Of a DNA stretch of 64,000 nt, positions 32,663 through 42,008 are shown piece by piece; position 1 is the first letter of the stretch, and every line of letters begins with the position of its first letter. The DNA comes from Salinicola tamaricis (lineage in GTDB: Bacteria; Pseudomonadota; Gammaproteobacteria; Pseudomonadales; Halomonadaceae). The notes beneath the pieces are model-generated. The model saw only the letters and a program-made list of their open reading frames with translations, had not been told where the DNA came from and ran no database searches. The DNA lies in the NCBI RefSeq assembly GCF_003006155.1, contig NZ_CP023559.1, positions 2,294,001-2,358,000 of the forward strand, in the 5' to 3' direction. The translations under genes were made by a program, and so were the position numbers.

Positions 32663-34069
32663 TCAGAAGGGCAGCGTCGCGTCGGGCACCTCGGCCTCGA
32701 GGGCGCGGCGGAAATATCCCTGAATGCGTTCGAGGGCGGCCTGATCCCGACCTTCGAAACGCAGCACCAGCATCGGCGTGGTGTTGGAGGCGCGGCACAG
32801 CCCCCAGCCGTCGGGATAGTCGACGCGAATGCCGTCCAGCGAGGTTCTGATCCCGTCGGCGCCGAAATCGCCATTCTCCGCCAGGCGCGCGCCGATGGCG
32901 AACTTGGTCTCGTCGCTGACCGCGACGTTGAGCTCCGGCGTGCTCGGGTCCTGCGGATAGTCGGCGAAGAAGGCGTCGGCACTGCACGGCTGATTCGCCA
33001 GGATCTCGAGCAGCCGGGCGGCAGCGTAGAGGCCATCGTCGAAACCATACCAGCGCTCTTTGATGAAGATGTGTCCGCTCATCTCGCCGCCGAGCTGGGC
33101 ACCTGTCTCGCGCATGCGCGCCTTGATCAGCGAGTGGCCGGTGTACCACATCTCCGGCTCGCCCCCGGCACGCTCGATGCGCTGGGCCAGATGGCCGGTG
33201 CACTTGATGTCGAAGACCACCCTGGCGCCCGGATGGCGTTCGAGCATGTCCTCGGCGAAGGCCATCAGCAGGCGGTCGGGATAGATGATCTCCCCCGCCG
33301 GCGTGACCACGCCCAGACGATCGCCGTCGCCGTCGAACGCCAGCCCGATGTCGGCCTCGTGGGCGGCCACGGCGGCGATCAGATCGGCCAGGTTCTCGGG
33401 CTTGCCGGGATCCGGATGGTGGTTGGGAAAGTCGCCGTCGATCTCGGCGTAGAGCGGCACGGTCTCCGCCCCCAGCGCCGCGATCAGCCTGGGGCCGAGC
33501 TCGCCGGCGACGCCATTGCCGCAGTCCACCACCGCCTTGAGCGGCCGCGCCAGGCGCACGTCGCCGAGGATGCGGTCGAGATAGCGCTGGCCCAGGTCGC
33601 GGCGCTCCAGGCGGCCCTCGCCGTGGCTCAGATCACCCTGGCGGATACGCGTATGCAGCGCAGTGATCGCCTCGTTGGAGAGCGCCACGCCATCGAGCAC
33701 GATCTTCAGGCCGTTGTAGTCTGGCGGATTGTGACTGCCGGTGACCATCACCCCGCTGGCACTCTCGCCCAGGGTGGCGGTGGCGAAATAGAGCACCGGG
33801 GTCGGCACCCGGCCGATATCGATCACATCGCGGCCGGCGGCGCGCAGGCCACGGATCAGTGCCGCCGCCAGGGCGGGGCCGGAGTGGCGGCCATCGCGGG
33901 CGACGATCACGCACTGCTGGCCGCGGGCCGCGGCCTCGCTGCCGATGGCGTGGCCGATCCACTCGACCCCCTCTTCGGTGAGGGTATCGCCGACCACGCC
34001 GCGAATGTCATAGGCGCGAAAGATCGAGGCGGGCACCGCGTTGGCGGGCGTCTGCGGGGTTTGGCTCAT
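32663..34069 (-). CDS. algC: phosphomannomutase/phosphoglucomutase
   Basis: Interconverts mannose or glucose 6-phosphate and 1-phosphate for envelope polysaccharide precursors. 468 residues, intact. The start MSQTPQTPANAVPASIFRAY places the family motif RAYDIRGVVG correctly. The catalytic phosphoserine loop is VMVTGSHNPPDYNG, the Mg site LAFDGDGDRLGVV, the sugar-specificity loop GGEMSGHIFIKERWYGFDDG, and the phosphate-binding loop RASNTTPMLVLRFE. The ATG overlaps the yaeQ stop by four bases (ATGA). The dut-algC-argB order is conserved in pseudomonads. Confidence 0.95.
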   Translation of the reverse strand: MSQTPQTPANAVPASIFRAYDIRGVVGDTLTEEGVEWIGHAIGSEAAARGQQCVIVARDGRHSGPALAAALIRGLRAAGRDVIDIGRVPTPVLYFATATLGESASGVMVTGSHNPPDYNGLKIVLDGVALSNEAITALHTRIRQGDLSHGEGRLERRDLGQRYLDRILGDVRLARPLKAVVDCGNGVAGELGPRLIAALGAETVPLYAEIDGDFPNHHPDPGKPENLADLIAAVAAHEADIGLAFDGDGDRLGVVTPAGEIIYPDRLLMAFAEDMLERHPGARVVFDIKCTGHLAQRIERAGGEPEMWYTGHSLIKARMRETGAQLGGEMSGHIFIKERWYGFDDGLYAAARLLEILANQPCSADAFFADYPQDPSTPELNVAVSDETKFAIGARLAENGDFGADGIRTSLDGIRVDYPDGWGLCRASNTTPMLVLRFEGRDQAALERIQGYFRRALEAEVPDATLPF

Positions 34070-34653
34070 GGGGTCTCCTCGGCGGGGCCGCTCCAGCGCT
34101 CGAACGCCAGCGATACCGTGGCCTGGCCGTCGGTCAGCAGCCACTGCTCCTCCATGCGCGTGGCATCCACGGTCATGCTGCGTGCGACCCAGCCGGTCAA
34201 CGTCTCCAGCGGCGCCGCCGGCACGCTCAGCACGCGCACCCGGGGCAGGGCGCGGATGTCGTCGCCGAGCTTCTTCCACCACTGTTCGGCGCTGCGCGGT
34301 GAGTAGGGGTAGACGATGACCGTCTCGGCGCGCGACAACCCCTGCTTGATACGCTTGAGCGACGGCTCGCCCAGCTCGATCCAGGCGAGGATGCGCCCGT
34401 CCGCGGCGGTGAGCCACAGATCCGGCTCGTCGTCGCTGCTCAGGCCCCGGGTCATACTCAGCTCGCCCGGCGCCTGATTGGCCGGCGCGTTGAGCGTGTG
34501 GGCGTTGTCGATGAACGCGAGCAGCCGCACCATCAGGCGGGTGGCGGTCTCGGAGGGGTGGCATGCCACGGTCAAAGCGTGGGTGGCGTAGTAGTGGTGG
34601 TCCAGGTCGCTCACATTGAGCCGGGCCTTGTAGATGGTTGCGCCTAGCGCCAC
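34066..34653 (-). CDS. yaeQ: YaeQ family protein
   Basis: 195 residues. The GTG at 34653 is chosen because AAGGAGA lies five bases upstream and the product then begins MALGATIYKARLNVSDLDHH, matching E. coli YaeQ (MALKATIYK...). Conserved blocks are CHPSETATRLMVRLLAFI, MTRGLSSDDEPDLWL, ILAWIELGEPSLKRIKQGLS and EQWWKKLGDD. The fold resembles the PD-(D/E)XK nuclease superfamily; a transcription-antitermination role has been suggested for relatives, but the true role is unclear. Longer reading frames upstream come from the inverted-repeat element that abuts the ribosome binding site. Confidence 0.9.
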   Translation of the reverse strand: MALGATIYKARLNVSDLDHHYYATHALTVACHPSETATRLMVRLLAFIDNAHTLNAPANQAPGELSMTRGLSSDDEPDLWLTAADGRILAWIELGEPSLKRIKQGLSRAETVIVYPYSPRSAEQWWKKLGDDIRALPRVRVLSVPAAPLETLTGWVARSMTVDATRMEEQWLLTDGQATVSLAFERWSGPAEETP

Positions 34654-34665
34654 GCGACTCTCCTT

Positions 34666-34810
34666 GGAAAACACTGCATAAATGCCTGCGCGAGCGAATC
34701 GCTGCGTTGCGTGGTACTCGAACACTCGCCTAACCCCATGTTATGTCTCGTGTTCTGTGTTCCATGCGCCTTGCGCTTCATCCCGCTCGTCGATTTATTC
34801 AGCGTTTCCC
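34666..34810. mobile_element. MITE-like inverted-repeat element, family B, copy 1
   Basis: About 145 bases, nearly identical to the reverse complement of 61308-61451. Imperfect terminal inverted repeats: left GGAAAACACTGCATAAATGC, right in reverse complement GGGAAACGCTGAATAAATCG. The interior includes CACTCGCCTAACCCCATGTT and TTCTGTGTTCCATGCGCCTT. No coding capacity. It begins immediately upstream of the yaeQ ribosome binding site, so it must affect yaeQ's promoter region. Confidence 0.85.
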
Positions 34811-34886
34811 TTGCTCGCTTCACGGTCATCGCTTCACCTCTGTTGTGTCACGGTTTTCGCGCCAGGGCTTCCACTGTGGGCGCTGG

Positions 34887-35360
34887 TCACTGCCGGCCGG
34901 AATGGCCGAAGCCGCCGGCAGCACGCTCGGTGGCGACGAAGTCTTCGACGATCTCGAGTTCGGCCTGCACGACCGGGACCAGCATGTATTGGGCCAGGCG
35001 CTCGCCGGGTTCCAGCGTGAAGGTGTCGCGGCCGCGGTTCCAGACCGAGATCATCAGCTCGCCCTGGTAGTCTGAGTCGATCAGGCCGACCAGATTGCCC
35101 AGCACGATGCCGTGCTTGTGGCCGAGCCCGGAGCGCGGCAGCACCACGCCGGCGAGCTGCGGGTTGCCGATATGGATCGCCAGGCCGGTACGCACCAGCG
35201 CGCTGTCGCTGGGGGCGAGCGTCAGCGGGGCGTCGAGCAGGGCGCGCAGGTCCATGCCGGCACTGCCCTCGGTGGCGTAGTGGGGCAGCGGATAGTCGTG
35301 CACGCGCGGGTCGAGAATCTTGACCGCGAGCTTGGGCGCGGGCGAGGCGGGGCTGGTCAT
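34887..35360 (-). CDS. dut: dUTP diphosphatase
   Basis: Hydrolyses dUTP to dUMP, keeping uracil out of DNA. 157 residues, intact, starting at 35360 ([20 protein letters not shown]). The five trimeric dUTPase motifs are visible: AGMDLRALL (1), [16 protein letters not shown] (2), [17 protein letters not shown] (3), [11 protein letters not shown] (4) and [13 protein letters not shown] (5, the C-terminal lid). It lies between coaBC and algC, as in Pseudomonas. Confidence 0.97.
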   Translation of the reverse strand: MTSPASPAPKLAVKILDPRVHDYPLPHYATEGSAGMDLRALLDAPLTLAPSDSALVRTGLAIHIGNPQLAGVVLPRSGLGHKHGIVLGNLVGLIDSDYQGELMISVWNRGRDTFTLEPGERLAQYMLVPVVQAELEIVEDFVATERAAGGFGHSGRQ

Positions 35361-35519
35361 GACGAAACGTGATTCCTGCAAAAACGTGATGAATAGAATA
35401 TCGCCACCGCGACGGCGGGCGGCAGCAGAAGTCTGCCCTAGCTTACCATCGCTTGGTGGCCGGCGAACGCCGCCGTGCAGGGCGGCGTCCATGGATGGGG
35501 CGTGCCGGCACGGGGGGCG

Positions 35520-36760
35520 TCAGGGCAGGCGTGGCACCAGATGATCGAGAATCGCCGTGGCCAGCGCCGTCTTGGGCTGGGGCGACAGCGCCTGGCGGCG
35601 CACCTCGTCCGCTTCCCGCCACAGCAGGGTGGCGGCGTTGTCGTCGCTACCGAAGCCCAGCCCCGCCTGGGAGACGTCGTTGGCCACGATCAGATCGAGG
35701 CGCTTGCGCAAAAGCTTGTCGCCGGCATGGGTTTCCAGCGCCTGGGTCTCGGCGGCGAAGCCGACGCAGAAGGGGCGCTCGGCACGTGCCGCCACCGTGG
35801 CCACGATATCCGGGTTGCGCACCAGCTCGAGCGTCATGCCACTGGTGTCGTCGCCCTTCTTCAGTTTGTGCTCGGCGACGCTGGCGGCGCGGTAGTCGGC
35901 CACCGCGGCGCAGCCGATGAACAGCTCGCAGGGGAGTGCGGCTTCCACCGCCGCGAGCATCTCACACGCCGAAAGCACGTCGACACGCGCCACGCCGGGC
36001 GGCGTCGCCAGCGCCACCGGACCGCTCACCAGCGTCACCTGGGCGCCCCGCGCGGCGCAGGCGGCGGCCAGGGCGTAGCCCATCTTGCCGGAGCTGTGAT
36101 TGGAGAGGTAACGCACCGGGTCGAGCGCCTCGCGGGTCGGTCCAGCGGTGATCACCACCCGGCGGCCGGCGAGATCCTGGGTCGAGATGGCCGCCGCGGG
36201 ATCGAGCGCCTGCTGCAGCTGGGTAAGATCGTCTCCGGCTCGAGCATGCGCCCGAGGCCGACATCGCCGCAGGCCTGATCACCGGCATCCGGCCCCAGCA
36301 GGGTCCAGCCCAGTTCTTGCAGCCGCTCGGCATTGGCCAGGGTCGCCGGGTGACGCCACATCGCCTGGTTCATGGCCGGCGCCATCAGGCAGCGGGCTTC
36401 CGTGGCGAGGCACAGCGTGGTCAGCAGGTCGTCGGCGTGACCGTGGGCCAGGCGGGCCATCAGGTCGGCGGTGGCCGGGGCGATCAGGATGATATCTGCC
36501 CATTTCGCCAGCTCGATGTGGCCCATGCCGGCTTCGGCCTCGGGGTCGAGCAACGAGGTGCGCACCGGCTCGCCGGTGAGCGCCTGCAGCGTCAGCGGGG
36601 TGATGAAAGCCTGGGCGCCGTCGGTCATCACCACGCGCACCTCGGCGCCGCTCTTCTTCAGCAGGCGGGCGAGATGGGCACTCTTGTAGGCGGCGATACC
36701 GGCGCTGATGCCGAGCAGGATGCGGGTGCCGGCGAGTCCCGGCCCGAGGGGTAGCGACAT
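35520..36760 (-). CDS. coaBC: bifunctional phosphopantothenoylcysteine decarboxylase/synthetase, one frame break
   Basis: Two consecutive steps of coenzyme A synthesis. About 413 residues when restored. The N-terminal CoaC flavoprotein domain has [40 protein letters not shown] and [15 protein letters not shown]. The C-terminal CoaB domain has [40 protein letters not shown] and KLKKGDD. A base is missing near 36236, in the linker between the domains (restored [17 protein letters not shown]). Essential in most bacteria, so a sequence error is likely. In relatives radC lies divergently next to it; here a 9.7-kb island intervenes. Confidence 0.95.
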
Positions 36761-36849
36761 GGGATACGTGTCCTGAAACATTGGCGCTACCTTACCATCG
36801 CAGGGCGCCGGGGCGGAACGCGCGCTCCCACCCCGGCAGGCTCGTTGGC

Positions 36850-37278
36850 CTACTGGGCCGGGGCCTCGATCACCCCTTCACCGGCGACCTCGCCCTGCTT
36901 TAGCCACTCGATGCGGTCGTCGCCCGCGGCGCGCACGCCATAGCACTCGACGCTGTCGCTGCCGTAGTCGAAGCACATGCGGTCGTCGACGATCTTGGCC
37001 TGGCCGGTGTAGCCGTCGCCCTGGATCTTGCCGTCGTTGGCATAGGTCTCGTCGTAGGACTGGCCATTGGCCATGGCGCCGTGGACGCGGTGCCCCCACA
37101 CCCGCTGCTGGATCTGGTCGCCGCTGAGCACCCGGTCGCTCTCCGGCTGTGCCTGCGCGGCACCGGCATCGGCGGCGAAAGCGCTGGAGACACCGCCGCT
37201 GAGGGTGGCGACGAGGGTGGCAGCCATGGCCAGGGTAGCCAGGCGCTGGCTGGCGGCGAATGCGATGGGTCGTTGCAT
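36850..37278 (-). CDS. hypothetical periplasmic protein
   Basis: 142 residues starting [20 protein letters not shown], with a signal peptide cleaved around SSAFA-ADAG (residue 35). The mature part has [40 protein letters not shown] and a cysteine pair ([15 protein letters not shown]) likely to form a disulfide. The pattern resembles small secreted proteins annotated only as hypothetical in alphaproteobacteria and Halomonas. I cannot assign a function. It stands alone between coaBC and the uxuA gene, on the same strand as both. Confidence 0.75.
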   Translation of the reverse strand: MQRPIAFAASQRLATLAMAATLVATLSGGVSSAFAADAGAAQAQPESDRVLSGDQIQQRVWGHRVHGAMANGQSYDETYANDGKIQGDGYTGQAKIVDDRMCFDYGSDSVECYGVRAAGDDRIEWLKQGEVAGEGVIEAPAQ

Positions 37279-37370
37279 GGTGGTACTCCCGAAGAGACGA
37301 GGGTGTGACTTCACCATAGCCTAGTCGGCGTATCTCGCCCCAAAGACCGTCCCTCGGCCAACCGCCGGGC

Positions 37371-38543
37371 TCAGCGGAGCAGCGCGCTCACCGCGGCCTC
37401 CACTCCGCGCAGTTCGGCGAGCCCCTTGAGGCGGCCGATCAAGGGGTAGCCGGGGCGGGTGTCGCGCTCGAGGTCGTCGAGCAGGTGGTGGCCGTGATCG
37501 GGGCGCAGCGGCAGGCGTGCACCGCCGTCACGCTGGCGCCTTCGCTCTTCACGCACCAGCGCGGCGATCACCCCGACCATGTCGACGTCCCCCGTCAGGT
37601 GGCCAGCCTCGTGGAAGCTCGAGGCGTCCGCCTCGCGGTGGGTCGCGCGCAGGTGCACGAAGTGGATGCGCGGGGCGAAGCGCGTGGCCATCGCCACCAG
37701 GTCGTTGTCGGCGCGTACGCCGTAGGAGCCGGTGCAGAAGGTGAGGCCATTGGCTGGACTGGGCACGCTGTCGAGCACGTAGGCGGCATCGTCGGCGGTG
37801 GAGACCACCCGTGGCAGTCCCAGCAGCGGGCGCGGTGGGTCGTCGGGATGGATCGCCAGACTTACCCCGGCTTTTTCTGCCGCGGGCACCACGGCGCGCA
37901 GGAACGCGGCAAGATTGGCACGCAGGCGCTCGGCATCGACATCTCGATAGGCGGCCAGGGCCTGGCGCAGCTCGGCCAGACCGTAGTGGGCATCGCTTCC
38001 TGGCAGCCCGGCGATGATGGTCTCGATCAGCCGCTGGCGGGCGTCGTCGTCGAGCCGTTCGACGTGGGCGCGGGCGGCGTCGCGCTCGGCGGCGGTGTAG
38101 TCGGCCGCGGCGCCGGGGCGTTCGAGCAGGTAGAGATCGAAGGCGGCGAAGGCGGCATGCTCGAAGCGCAGCGCGGTACCGCCCTCGGGCAGCGGCCAGG
38201 CCAGATCGGTGCGGGTCCAGTCGAGCACCGGCATGAAGTTGTAGCAGACCGTGTCGATGCCGCAGGCGCCGAGGTTGGCAAGTGTTCGACGATAGTTGTC
38301 GAGATAGTGCTCGGCTTCCGGCAGCCCCAGCTTGATCGTCTCGTGGACCGGTACGCTCTCGACCACCGACCAGCTGAGCCCCGCCGCCTCGATCTGCTGC
38401 TGGCGTTCACGAATGGCCGCGCGCGGCCAGGTCTCGCCGATGGGTATCTCGTGCAGGGGTGACGATGCCTGTCGCCCGGTCCTGACGAATCTCGCCGAGG
38501 CCGATGGGGTCTTTGGGCCGAACCAGCGCCAGGTATGTTCCAT
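37371..38543 (-). CDS. uxuA: D-mannonate dehydratase UxuA, compensating frame breaks near the N-terminus
   Basis: Dehydrates D-mannonate to 2-keto-3-deoxygluconate. About 390 residues. The start is taken at the ATG at 38543 (MEHTWRWFGP), as in E. coli. Conserved blocks are WSVVESVPVHETIKLG, GIDTVCYNFMPVLDWTRTDL, LAIHPDDPPRPLLGLPRVVS, GLTFCTGSYGVRADNDLVAM, HFVHLRATHREADASSFHEA, DVDMVGVIAALV and LRPDHGHHLLDDLERDTRPG. His and Asp metal ligands are all present. A missing base near 38516 and an extra C near 38461 scramble about 18 residues (restored KDPIGLGEIRQDRATGIVTP). Last gene of the uronate operon; uxuB ends two bases upstream. Confidence 0.93.
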   Translation of the reverse strand: MEHTWRWFGPKTPSASARFVRTGRQASSPLHEIPIGETWPRAAIRERQQQIEAAGLSWSVVESVPVHETIKLGLPEAEHYLDNYRRTLANLGACGIDTVCYNFMPVLDWTRTDLAWPLPEGGTALRFEHAAFAAFDLYLLERPGAAADYTAAERDAARAHVERLDDDARQRLIETIIAGLPGSDAHYGLAELRQALAAYRDVDAERLRANLAAFLRAVVPAAEKAGVSLAIHPDDPPRPLLGLPRVVSTADDAAYVLDSVPSPANGLTFCTGSYGVRADNDLVAMATRFAPRIHFVHLRATHREADASSFHEAGHLTGDVDMVGVIAALVREERRRQRDGGARLPLRPDHGHHLLDDLERDTRPGYPLIGRLKGLAELRGVEAAVSALLR

Positions 38544-38545
38544 GA

Positions 38546-40034
38546 TCAAGCGTCCCGATCAGAAGCGGTGGGTATCAAGGCGGCAATGGCAGACTCCACG
38601 CCGTCGTTTTGCAGTCGCCTCAGCGCGTCGAGGAGCTGCTGAGCGAATGGCCTATCGTCGCGCAGTGCCTTGGGGAAGATGGCATCGAGGGCGAGAAAGG
38701 CGTCGATCAGTGCGGCGGGGTCGTCGCCGTGGCAGCGATGGAGCGTGGCGAACGTCTCTGCCAGGGGGTCGTCCACCGCGTGCGGCTGGCCGCTGAGATC
38801 GGTGCCGGCGGTGTAGCGAATCCAGCCGGCGACGCCGAGCGCCGTCGCCGCCTGCGATCGGCCCTTCTGCCGATTCTCGAGCGCGCCGGCCAGCCAGCGC
38901 TGGGGCAGCTTCTGCGAGCCATCCATGGCGATCTGCTGTAGCCGATGACGCAGGCTGTCATTGCCGAAGCGCGCCAGCAGCCGCTCGGTATAGGCCGCAG
39001 CGTCGCTGCCCGCCGGCAGGTCGAGGGTGGGCGCCGCCTCGCGCTGCCAGTAGTGCCGCAGCAGCCCGCAAAGCGCCGGGCGTCGCCACGGCTGCATCGA
39101 CCGTCTCGATGCCGGCCAGCGCACCCAGATAGGCGAGCAGCGAGTGGGCGCCGTTGAGCAGGCGCAGTTTCATGGTCTCGAACGGCGTCACGTCGGTGAC
39201 CATCTCCACCCCATCGCCCGCCCAGTCGGGCCGGCCCTGGGGGAACCTCTCCTCGATCACCCACTGGCGGAACGCTTCGCACACCACCGCCGCCGGGTCG
39301 TCGACACCCAGGTCTGCCAGGCGCGTCCGGTCCGCGTCGGTCATCGCCGGCACGATGCGATCGACCATGCTCGAGGGGAAGGCGACCTGGGCCTCGATCC
39401 AGTCGGCCAGTTCGCTATCGCGATGCCGGGCCAGCGAGATCACCGCACGCCGGGTGCGCTGACCGTTGGCCGGCATGTTGTCGCAGCAGAGCACCGTGAA
39501 GGGCGGGGTGCCGGCGGCGCGGCGCCGGGCCAGCGCCGCCACCAGCAGGCCGGGTGCGGTGTGCGGCGTCGTTGGATTGGCGATGTCGTGGACGATCGGC
39601 TCGGCCTGGGTGAGCAGCTCGCCGCTCGCCGGATTGAGAAAGTAGCCCTTTTCGGTGACCGTCAGCGTGACGATGCGAACGGCAGGGTCGCTCATCCGCA
39701 CCAGCAGCGCTTCGCGATCCGGTCCGTCGGGGCCGGCGTAGAGCGCCTCGCGGATGACCCCGATCTGGCGCAGGTCGAGGTGCTCGCTGTCGCGGTATTC
39801 GGCCACGTGGTAGCGCAGGTCGTTGGCGCGCAGCTGCTCGACCAGGGTGCGATTGGCGCGGATGTTGGCGCTGCAGACGCCCCATGTCTCGTCACCGGTG
39901 CGTTCGAGGCACTGCTGCAGGTAGACCGCCTGGTGGGCGCGGTGAAAGGCGCCCAGGCCCAGATGGACGATGCCTATCTGGCGTGGCACTCGCGTGGCCG
40001 GGTGACGTTCGACATGGATCTCGCGGGGTGACAT
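38546..40034 (-). CDS. uxuB: D-fructuronate reductase (mannitol dehydrogenase family), one frame break
   Basis: NAD-dependent reduction of D-fructuronate to D-mannonate, the step before UxuA. About 496 residues. The N-terminal Rossmann domain begins IGIVHLGLGAFHRAHQAVYL. Then TVTEKGYFLNPASGELL, TVLCCDNMPANGQRTRRAV, FPSSMVDRIVPAMTDADRTR and MKLRLLNGAHSLLAYLGALA, containing the catalytic lysine and N-x-x-H motif of the family. One extra base in a GGG run near 39080 breaks the frame; the rest (ALCGLLRHYWQREAAPTLDL) continues in another frame to 38546. Fructuronate reductase is preferred over mannitol dehydrogenase because of the neighbours. Confidence 0.92.
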
Positions 40035-40035
40035 T

Positions 40036-41319
40036 TCAGGAGGCTCCCATCAGCAGGTTGGGCAACCACAGCGACAGCGCGGGCACGAAGGAGACCAGCA
40101 GCAGTACCAGAAGATTGCAGATCAGAAACGGCACGATCGCCCGCGCCACACGCAGCATCGGCAGCTTGCCGATGCTCGAGACCACGAACAGGCAGACCCC
40201 CACCGGCGGCGTGGTCAGCCCGATCATCAGATTGAGTACCGCCATCACGCCGAAGTGGATCGGGTCCATGCCAATCCCGGTGGCGACGCCGAGCAGCGCC
40301 GGGAACAGGATGATCAGCGCGGCGATGGTCTCCATGAAGGCGCCGACGAAGAGCAGGATCAGGTTGAGAATCAGGATCACCACGATGGGATTGTCGCTGA
40401 AGCCGAGAATCGCGCCGGCGATCAACTGCGGAATCTGCTGGCTGGTGAGGATCCAGCCGAACAGATTGGCCAGCCCCACCAGCAGCATCAGCGAGGCCGA
40501 GGTGATCACGGTATCCGTCAGGATGCCGCCGAGGTTGCGCCAGTTGATGCCCTTGTAGACGAAGGTGCCCACCAGCAGCGCATAGAGGCTGGCGACGATC
40601 GACGCTTCGGTCGGGGTGAACAGCCCGCCGATGATCCCGTAGAGGATGATGAAGGTCATCAGCAGCGCCCAGAACGCGCTGCGTCCCTCCTTGAGCAGCG
40701 TCATGAAGGAGGCACGCGGCTCCTTGGGGTAGCCGCGTTTCACCGCCAGCCAGTAAACGGTGATCATCATCGCCACGCCGAGCAGCAGCCCGGGCACGGC
40801 GCCGGCCAGGAACATGCGCCCGACCGAAATGCCCGAGAGCGAGCCGACGATGATCATCGGCACGCTGGGCGGGATGATCGGGCCGATGGTCGAGGAAGCG
40901 GCGGTGACCGCGGCGGCGAACGGCTTGTCATAGCCGCTCTTAGCCATCCCCGGAATCATCACCGAGCCGATGCTGGCGGCATCGGCCACCGCGGTGCCGG
41001 AAATACCGCTGAAGATCATCGAGCCGCCGACGTTGGCCAGCCCCAGGCCGCCGCGGACATGGCCGACGAGGGCGTTGGAGAAGCGCACGATGTGCTGGGT
41101 GATATTGCCCACGTTCATCAGGTTGCCGGCCATGACGAAGCCGGGGATGCACAGCAGTACGAAGGCGTCGATCCCCGAGAACAGGCGCTGCGGCACGATG
41201 GTCAACGAGATACCGCCGAGCAGCAGATAGGCGACCGAAGAGACGCCCAGGCAGAAGGCGATCGGCAGGCCGAGCAGCAGCAGGGCCAGAAAGGTGATGA
41301 AGAGAACGGCGATATCCAT
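40036..41319 (-). CDS. TRAP transporter large permease (DctM family)
   Basis: The ion-coupled membrane channel of a tripartite periplasmic transporter. 427 residues, intact, about 12 hydrophobic helices. Family signatures: FSGIDAFVLLCIPGFVMAG, GGLGLANVGGSMIFSGISGT, AVADAASIGSVMIPGMAKSG, SSTIGPIIPPSVPMIIVGSL and MIGLTTPPVGVCLFV. Its start overlaps the stop of the small permease by one base (TAATG). It probably imports a hexuronate or aldonate such as L-gulonate, D-mannonate or glucuronate, given the catabolic genes around it. Confidence 0.95.
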   Translation of the reverse strand: MDIAVLFITFLALLLLGLPIAFCLGVSSVAYLLLGGISLTIVPQRLFSGIDAFVLLCIPGFVMAGNLMNVGNITQHIVRFSNALVGHVRGGLGLANVGGSMIFSGISGTAVADAASIGSVMIPGMAKSGYDKPFAAAVTAASSTIGPIIPPSVPMIIVGSLSGISVGRMFLAGAVPGLLLGVAMMITVYWLAVKRGYPKEPRASFMTLLKEGRSAFWALLMTFIILYGIIGGLFTPTEASIVASLYALLVGTFVYKGINWRNLGGILTDTVITSASLMLLVGLANLFGWILTSQQIPQLIAGAILGFSDNPIVVILILNLILLFVGAFMETIAALIILFPALLGVATGIGMDPIHFGVMAVLNLMIGLTTPPVGVCLFVVSSIGKLPMLRVARAIVPFLICNLLVLLLVSFVPALSLWLPNLLMGAS

Positions 41320-41903
41320 TAGCGCTCACTCCGGGCGTCGGGAACCGGGCGGATCAGGGCCATGACTCCCTCGAGGGTGCAGATCGCGGCGTAGAACGCG
41401 AGCGAGACGAACAGCAGCACCGAGGAGAAGAAGATGTAGATCATCGGGATTCGCAGTGTGGGCGAGGTCTGGAAGGCGCCGATCTGGGCGAACTGCCAGG
41501 CGCCGGGCAGTACCATCACCACGAAGCCGAGAGTGATCAGCGAGATCACGCTGAGATAGAGGGCGCGCCCGCGCGGCGAGAGGCGACCATGGAACAGCTC
41601 GACGTTGACGTTACGATGGCGATGCAGCACCACCCCGGCGCCGAGCGAGACCATGTAGATGAAGAGGTAGCGGGTGAGCTCTTCGGTCCAGGCCAGGGTG
41701 ATCGGCAGGAACAGGCGCGAGGCTACCTGTAGCAGCACGGTCAGCGACAGGCCGACCAGTGCGATCACCGCCAGTGTCAGCAGCACGCGGTCGAGCAGCG
41801 CCGCGAACTTGCCCAGCGGCCCGCCCAGGCGAGGCACACGGTCGAGCACCTCGAGGCCCTCCTGGACGTCGACCGAGGGCGGTTCCGGGGTGGGGTGCGT
41901 CAT
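41319..41903 (-). CDS. TRAP transporter small permease (DctQ family)
   Basis: 194 residues with four membrane helices (LLTLAVIALVGLSLTVLLQV, FIYMVSLGAGVVLH, LYLSVISLITLGFVVMVLPG, IYIFFSSVLLFVSLAFYAAI), as usual for DctQ. The motif AWTEELTRYLFIYMV is the family hallmark. It forms a complex with the large permease. The N-terminal 35 residues (PTPEPPSVDVQEGLEVLDRV) are cytoplasmic and acidic. Start at 41903. Confidence 0.93.
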   Translation of the reverse strand: MTHPTPEPPSVDVQEGLEVLDRVPRLGGPLGKFAALLDRVLLTLAVIALVGLSLTVLLQVASRLFLPITLAWTEELTRYLFIYMVSLGAGVVLHRHRNVNVELFHGRLSPRGRALYLSVISLITLGFVVMVLPGAWQFAQIGAFQTSPTLRIPMIYIFFSSVLLFVSLAFYAAICTLEGVMALIRPVPDARSER

Positions 41904-42008
41904 GGGAGTCTCCGAATGAGGGAATGTGCACGCTCAGACGCCTGCCGGTGGCGCTTGCCCTGCGGCGAGGCGTCACCGGCGGGCGCCGCCGGGGTCAGAA
42001 TGCCTAGC

